From assembly GCF_029227915.1 (NCBI RefSeq), contig NC_079875.1, positions 3,844,001 through 3,908,000 of the forward strand: DNA of 64,000 nt, read 5' to 3'. The first letter of the stretch is position 1, and each line of letters begins with the position of its first letter. The notes below the pieces were generated by a model, which made no database searches, was not told the DNA's origin, and worked only from the letters and a program-made list of their open reading frames with translations. This DNA comes from Hydractinia symbiolongicarpus. Lineage: Eukaryota; Cnidaria; Hydrozoa; Anthoathecata; Hydractiniidae. This document shows positions 58,566 through 64,000 of this stretch, piece by piece. The position numbers and the translations under genes were made by a program.

Positions 58566-59863
58566 TAAATGCTCAGGAAAATAGATATTGAATATTCATA
58601 TTATCTATCTATCAGCTACTTTTTATATCCAATAGATCTGAAATATTCTGGACAAGCGTACATAATGTATTTCACGATTAACATGCAATACAGCAACTTA
58701 CAATAACTTTATGGATACTTGCCATCTTTTCATGTTGTATATTTTCATTGATAATAACAAGAAACTGTGGGAGAAGTATGAAATTAAATTTGGCATTTTT
58801 TGAAACATTTTGAAAATAAGGGGAGGAAACCAAAGACATATTAATTAAATTTATCATATAATCAACTCTAAAAAATTAATTATCTAATTTCTTTCGTATA
58901 TTTTTGCCTGCGAAATATCACACCAACTCTTACTTATAACTCTTACTGTAAAAATTGCACGCATTTTTTTATCCCAATACTTTCATGCGTAGCAAGGATG
59001 TATACTGAAACTGTGGCACAAAAATGTGAAATTAGTTTCAAAAAATACAAAAAATTTGTAAATAAAAATTATCTGCAAGTTGAGGTGACTATTCAAAATG
59101 TCATATGAAAATAATGCAGTTTTCAATTTAATAAACCCCCTGGTTTTTAAAAAGTTTTAAAAGTTTAAAACAATTTAAAAAGAATTAAGGAATTTTGGCT
59201 CATAGAAAGACATATATAGGCATCATAATATAGAATATCAAAAATGGTAGAAAGGAAGAAAGAAATAGTAATTTTTTTACTTTATGCTAATATTAACTTC
59301 CAAAAATTCTTAATTAACCTAATGGTATATAAATTTAAACATAGGTTTTTACAAAAACATATTATATCCTTTTTCTTATCACGTATAAAAAATAAAAAAT
59401 AAACGAAAAGGCAATGACACAACATGGTTATCTATTGATATAAATCAACAATAAAGACAAAAAAATAAACAAAAAAATAGACTAAATAGACTTAATTTTC
59501 TGTTTTGGTTGAAAACTTTGAAAACCAAATGTGCGATGCCATCATGATAAAAAAATGTTCTTTGTCAGAAACAGGGGAAAAAATTTAAGATAATTTTACT
59601 TGTTAATTCAATCTGTTTACTTTCTTTTCACATGTTACTATATAAGATATTGAAAATATCTGGACAGGTTATCTAATAGAAAATGACGGTGGAAGCTAAT
59701 AAAAATGATGTAAAACAAAACAAAAACTGATTTAAGTAAGAAATGAAAAATAATTAAAAAGATGCGCATTAAGGACAACAGATGATTAATGTTTTCCATA
59801 AATATAGATTAGAAAATTTAAATCAAATAATAATTACACTAACATAAATCAAATTCTAATAAA
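58566..59863. other. Gene-free stretch
   Basis: AT-rich, with no exon or structured repeat that I can support. It lies between the 3' end of the glycosidase gene and the upstream side of copy B. Confidence 0.5.
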
Positions 59864-62800
59864 CTAAAACTCTACTTCAAATTCCTCTGTATCAAACTTT
59901 ACATAGTCAGTAACCTTCTTTAACATCTTTTTTGTTTTGGTAAGTTTGACCATGACAACTCCTGATGGATTGACCATAGCTTTAAATGATGTGGCAAAAA
60001 TTCCAAGATCTTTGTGTTCATATAGGTCACGTACATAAAATGGTCCAGTAATGTTTAGCTAGAATAAACAAATATAAAACTTTTAATGTTATTTTTGTAT
60101 TTGAATAAATTAGACTGTGTATGCTAACATGTTGCAATTGCAGCTCTCATGAAGACGACTCATAAAAATCAAATAGCTATAAAGTAGGCAAAATGAACAA
60201 AACTAGTTCATTGAATATTTATTAACAATAATAACAAATTTACCGTAGAGAAATCAGTGGACATATATACTGGAATATCAGTTCGTGTATTCATTAATGC
60301 AACAGCAAATGTATTGTTTTTTAAAGGACGTATCCATGTTTGCTGGGTATTTGTCTAAAGTAAAATTTTATTTTTTACACGCATCTAAAAATAATAAAGT
60401 GCCAACCCTGACCGAAAATACTAAACTGATTTCACCATTCCCAATGCATTGACCTCAATAAGTGTAAAGTATAAAACCAAATGTAAACGTTCCATTCGTT
60501 GGATACTAATTATTTAAGGTCAATTAATTTAACAGAATAAACTAATGTTTTATTCAGAGGAGTAACCAGGGTCCACACAGAACTGGCTGGCCAATAATGG
60601 TATGAAAAAAACTTTAAATATCTCCATAATTGTTATCTTATCACCATTTATTTTATTATTCTGGTCAGCATTTTAAGCTCTAGACAATAGAAAGTCAAAA
60701 ATAATTTTGTTATATCGAAACTTTTGTTTGATGTTATTAAATAGATCATCTGAAATCTCCTACTTGCCTAACTTTAGTGTTTTCTTGGTCAATGTAGAAT
60801 TTTTAATTCAAATACTATATCTTACCTTTGAAGCTCGTCTTCCCATTTTACCCAATGGATCTTGGTTCACGGCAATGACTTCACTATAAAAGTCATAAAG
60901 ATATAGATAAAAAGCCTTAAATCTTATTAAAGAATTAGAATGACAAAGTACAGGCTGTACAGGTTGAATTCCATTATTTGCTTAAACAGTGAATTTTACT
61001 GCTAGAAATCAAGATAATAAACTAATAATGAAATAACTGTAAAAGAGTAAAATCGACAAACCTATTTAAGAGAATATCCTTTTGCCATTGTTTCATTGTG
61101 TTTAAGTCTGCAGAAATAAACAATGGCTGCAAAATAAATATATCATAAATTATTATTTTTAACTGAATTTCACAACACCTCCATATAAGAACCATAGAGG
61201 AATGCTTATCAAATAATGTTATTACTTAAAATTAAAGTGATAGGGTTAATTAAGTCTGCAGAAATAAATGATGGCTACAAAATAAATGTTATATATATTA
61301 TAAATCAAAATGAGTTAAATACAGTAAAGTTATAGGGTTGAGTTAAGCATCATATAGATAATGCGTTTTCCTCAAAAAATAAAATAGACTTCTTAATCAA
61401 AACATTAATAAAATTGATTTAAAATATGTAACTTACTGCAGCTAAGATGGACCAAATAGCAAACTGTGTTTTCGATTGCTCTTCACTTAAACTAAAGTCG
61501 CCAATAAGTAACTAAAAAATAAATTTAGTTTAATATCCATGCTGTGTGGCTCTTTGTTTAACCTTCTCATTTCAGAATGGAAATGTTTATGACGTCATTA
61601 AAAATCTTAAACCCTGATATCACCTTAACAGTTCGCCAAAAAAACATTATTCTATACATTATAGCTTTATGCAATATGAAATGAACTTGTTAAACAATTT
61701 CTAAAAAAATTGGAGAGACAATTAATGATGTCATTAAAAACATATCTCTGTAACTGTTTGTTTCCCTAATCAAGTGGGTTTTCCGTGGACAGTTTGACTA
61801 GAAAATTTATAAGAGCTCTACTCTCATTCTGGGTGAGATTATCAAATAGAAAAAAATACCATATCTATATCATTAAAGTTTCCAGGACCAACAAATGGTA
61901 CAATCTCATCTTGATGATCACCATTGTAATTTATAATGTCAATCACACTTGCCCAAGAATCCTAAACAAAGGTTAACACAAAAGGCATTTTTTATCATAC
62001 TGTTTGCTTTTCTTTATTCAATTTAATAAGCTCCAGAGAGAAATTACAATAAAGTAAAACAACAAAGAAAGTAGATGCGTTTTAATTTCGCCAGCAGTGG
62101 TGTAATCTAAAAACATATGCCATAAAATATACCTGTATGTCACCATAGTTTCTCCATATATTGCAAAGATTAGCAATATCTTTGTATGGCTACAAAATTA
62201 AATAAGCTTAGATAGGACAATATAACCAAAACCTAAATTGGAGGATTGTGCATGTGGAGGAACATTGTTCTTCATTGAACAAAAGAGGGTCATAGTAACT
62301 ACTAGTCATTGGTGATAAACGTAACAGAACTCAGAAAGTAAAGTTATAGCTTCCAAGGCTACTCTGGAAAGCCCCATTATATTTCAATGCAACTATGATT
62401 TCTTTCTTTTTTTGGCTCATGAATTTTATCATAACCACATTTACTCATAAAAAATTGTACCTTATCTTTGGATACATATGCTGGCCAACTGCAAGAGTAC
62501 AACATTGGTCTTTGTGTGTGATTCATATACCATCCAAATGCTTTATATCCATCAGCATAAAGGTTACCACAGGCATAACATCCATCAACTTTTATCATGT
62601 CAATACCCCATTCAGCAAAAATCTAAGAAAGAAAAAAAGGTTCTGGTTTATTTAAAACCAAAAAAGATAGTTGATTATAATTCTTAAATTCACAATATGA
62701 TATATTTTTAATATACAGCTGTATAGTTGGCTAACTTTAGGAAGTGGTTGGTTATAGCGACTGTTGGTTGAATAAAAACCAACAGATTTTTACATACGTT

Positions 62801-63759
62801 ATTAGCATCACAAGAGCTGATTCTATTTTTACTGGGTATGCAAATAAATTTCCGTACACTAGCATTGTGTATTTGTTTCGTGGAGAGAGTAGTTTCCAGC
62901 ACATGTAAATAGACATATGGGAAAGAGTCTTAAGCAAACTTACCAAACAAAAAAATTGAGTTTAGATATATTGAGCAAAACATACATTCTAAACAAACAT
63001 TTTAAATGCCTTCTGTAGTAATAACATTCTCAATGAAATATTCCATAAACTTACTGATGTATCTTTCTCCATGTGAAATATACTACCCGGATATCCTCCA
63101 CAAGTTAAAGTACCAAAATCTAAATTTAAATATAGCTTACAATGCATTATTTTTCAACAAACTTTCATTGTACTAAAAAGCTGTATTTAAGACATGTTTT
63201 GCACTAGCGAAGAGTTAGATTCGTAATAAGCGCATCCTGCAAAGTATGTTAATAGATCCCAGGTGTCAGATATTTCTGTATTGACTTGAATCAATAGCAG
63301 GTGTCAAATATAGGTATGAGGGACCCCCCAAAAAAATTATGGCATTTTGACCTCCAGTTGGGCTAAATCTATTACTTAAAGTGTCACATGCTATTATATT
63401 CTTCTATTTCAGCTTATGCATATAGCAATCGCAAATTTCTTGGCTTTACATCGTTGTTATAAAATTAATATAACAGTGACATTTTACCAATAAAGAATAC
63501 CTGTATAAATGCCCATCTTTAATCCTTTTCCATGAATCTATAATAAAAAAGAGAAAGATGTTGATTGATTCATATTGAGAGAGTACTTGATAGCATAGCG
63601 CCTTAAAAAATAAATGTTAAACAATGTAACACAAGACAACAAATTATATTATACTATTTGACTAACATAATCTGCAAGTTCTTTAATGCCGCTGGGAAAT
63701 CTTTCATGATCTGCTACGAAGTTACCATCAACATCACGCTGGTGTTCCGGCCAGCAATC
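59864..63759 (-). CDS. NAGA: GH27 alpha-N-acetylgalactosaminidase-like, 3' part
   Basis: Eleven exons in frame: 63759-63655, 63537-63501, 63119-63055, 62622-62461, 62189-62133, 61961-61860, 61511-61437, 61126-61062, 60883-60826, 60354-60244 and 60058-59864, giving 343 residues. It begins at DCWPEHQRD, so the signal peptide and first strand of the barrel lie beyond the window. Landmarks: KGLKMGIYTDFG, nucleophile Asp in MIKVDGC, CSWPAY, WRNYGDIQDSW, acid/base Asp in FNDIDM, VNQDPLGKMGRR, and the C-terminal beta domain (FAVALMNTRTD, NPSGVVM). The enzyme removes terminal alpha-linked GalNAc or galactose in lysosomes. Ser and Ala in CSWPAY match NAGA rather than GLA, which has Glu and Leu there. 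A lectin or digestive role cannot be excluded. Confidence 0.9.
61251..61295 (-). repeat. Duplicate of a GH27 exon start
   Basis: The acceptor and first half of the exon at 61126 (TTAAGTCTGCAGAAATAAA on the plus strand) recur here about 150 bases upstream in transcription direction. The acceptor is mutated from ttttgcag to ttttgtag and the copy stops after about 45 bases, so it looks like a dead partial exon duplication. Confidence 0.7.
61580..61800. repeat. TGACGTCA-family dimeric repeat in a GH27 intron
   Basis: ATGACGTCATTAAAAA with AAACCCTGATATC and TCTATACATTATAG, then a second half from ATGATGTCATTAAAAA. This is the same layout as 49797-50090. Confidence 0.5.
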
Positions 63760-64000
63760 CTGAATACAGTTACACAGAATTAGGGAAAACATCTTGTGAC
63801 ACTACGTTTTTCTGGAATGTCAGTGTAATTTCCATCACATGATACCTGCAAGTGTTAATACTTAATACAGGTAATTATGTGAGACAATTTTTTTACAGTG
63901 ATAGTGAGTTGGATTTAGTACAGGTTCCCTTTTAATAAAAACAATGAAATGTGAGTGATCATTTGAATGTTAGATAAAGTTTTGCTTTTTACAAAAATAC
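63760..64000 (-). other. Intron of the GH27 gene, window end
   Basis: An acceptor (ctgtattcag) precedes the exon at 63759. No upstream exon ending in the expected YINID-type sequence is visible before the window ends. Confidence 0.5.

Overview
The window is animal nuclear DNA: AT-rich, with multi-exon genes whose GT-AG introns I could phase by eye, plus intronless receptor genes and several transposon classes. The gene set (NO VEIN-like giant protein, intronless class A and class C GPCRs, TIR-TPR and HEPN-TPR proteins, TRMT13, a GH27 glycosidase) fits a cnidarian, most likely a hydrozoan. That assignment is inferred from gene content and style, not from a search.

Layout. 1-2823 is upstream DNA with a possible 5' UTR exon. 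2853-21849 (+) is one 21-exon gene for a protein of about 3126 residues with a LOTUS-like helix-turn-helix, an Hsp90-type ATPase module and a C-terminal NOV_C/DUF3883 nuclease-fold domain. 23912-26542 (-) is an intronless class C GPCR. 28173-38858 (-) is a 12-exon TRMT13 gene (tRNA 2'-O-methyltransferase, 474 residues). Its introns hold an intronless rhodopsin-like GPCR on the opposite strand (31099-32115), a probable receptor-domain fragment, a SINE and a 32-bp minisatellite. 39150-39350 (-) is a 66-residue PIGBOS1-like microprotein; a 3.1-kb hAT-like transposon (39351-42479) sits exactly at its start codon, with ATGAG duplicated on both sides.

43285-57255 (-) is a cluster of effector-plus-TPR genes: an intact TIR-TPR-transmembrane gene with a GC-AG intron, then two tandem HEPN-TPR copies. 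Both HEPN copies are damaged, and in different places. Copy B (57255-53643) keeps an intact HEPN exon but has a truncated TPR end. Copy A (50901-47908) keeps the TPR end but has a broken HEPN exon. TIR and HEPN exons join the TPR exons through introns of the same phase, so the effector exons look modular. A truncated LINE lies in copy B's intron, and a complete 142-bp non-autonomous Helitron lies just upstream.

59864-63759 (-) is the 3' part (11 exons) of a GH27 alpha-N-acetylgalactosaminidase-like gene whose 5' exons lie beyond the window.

The TIR and HEPN proteins suggest NAD- and RNA-directed effectors on TPR sensor scaffolds. The NO VEIN-like protein couples an ATPase module to a nuclease fold. 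These are the best candidates for under-described biology. Their immune-type role is inference.
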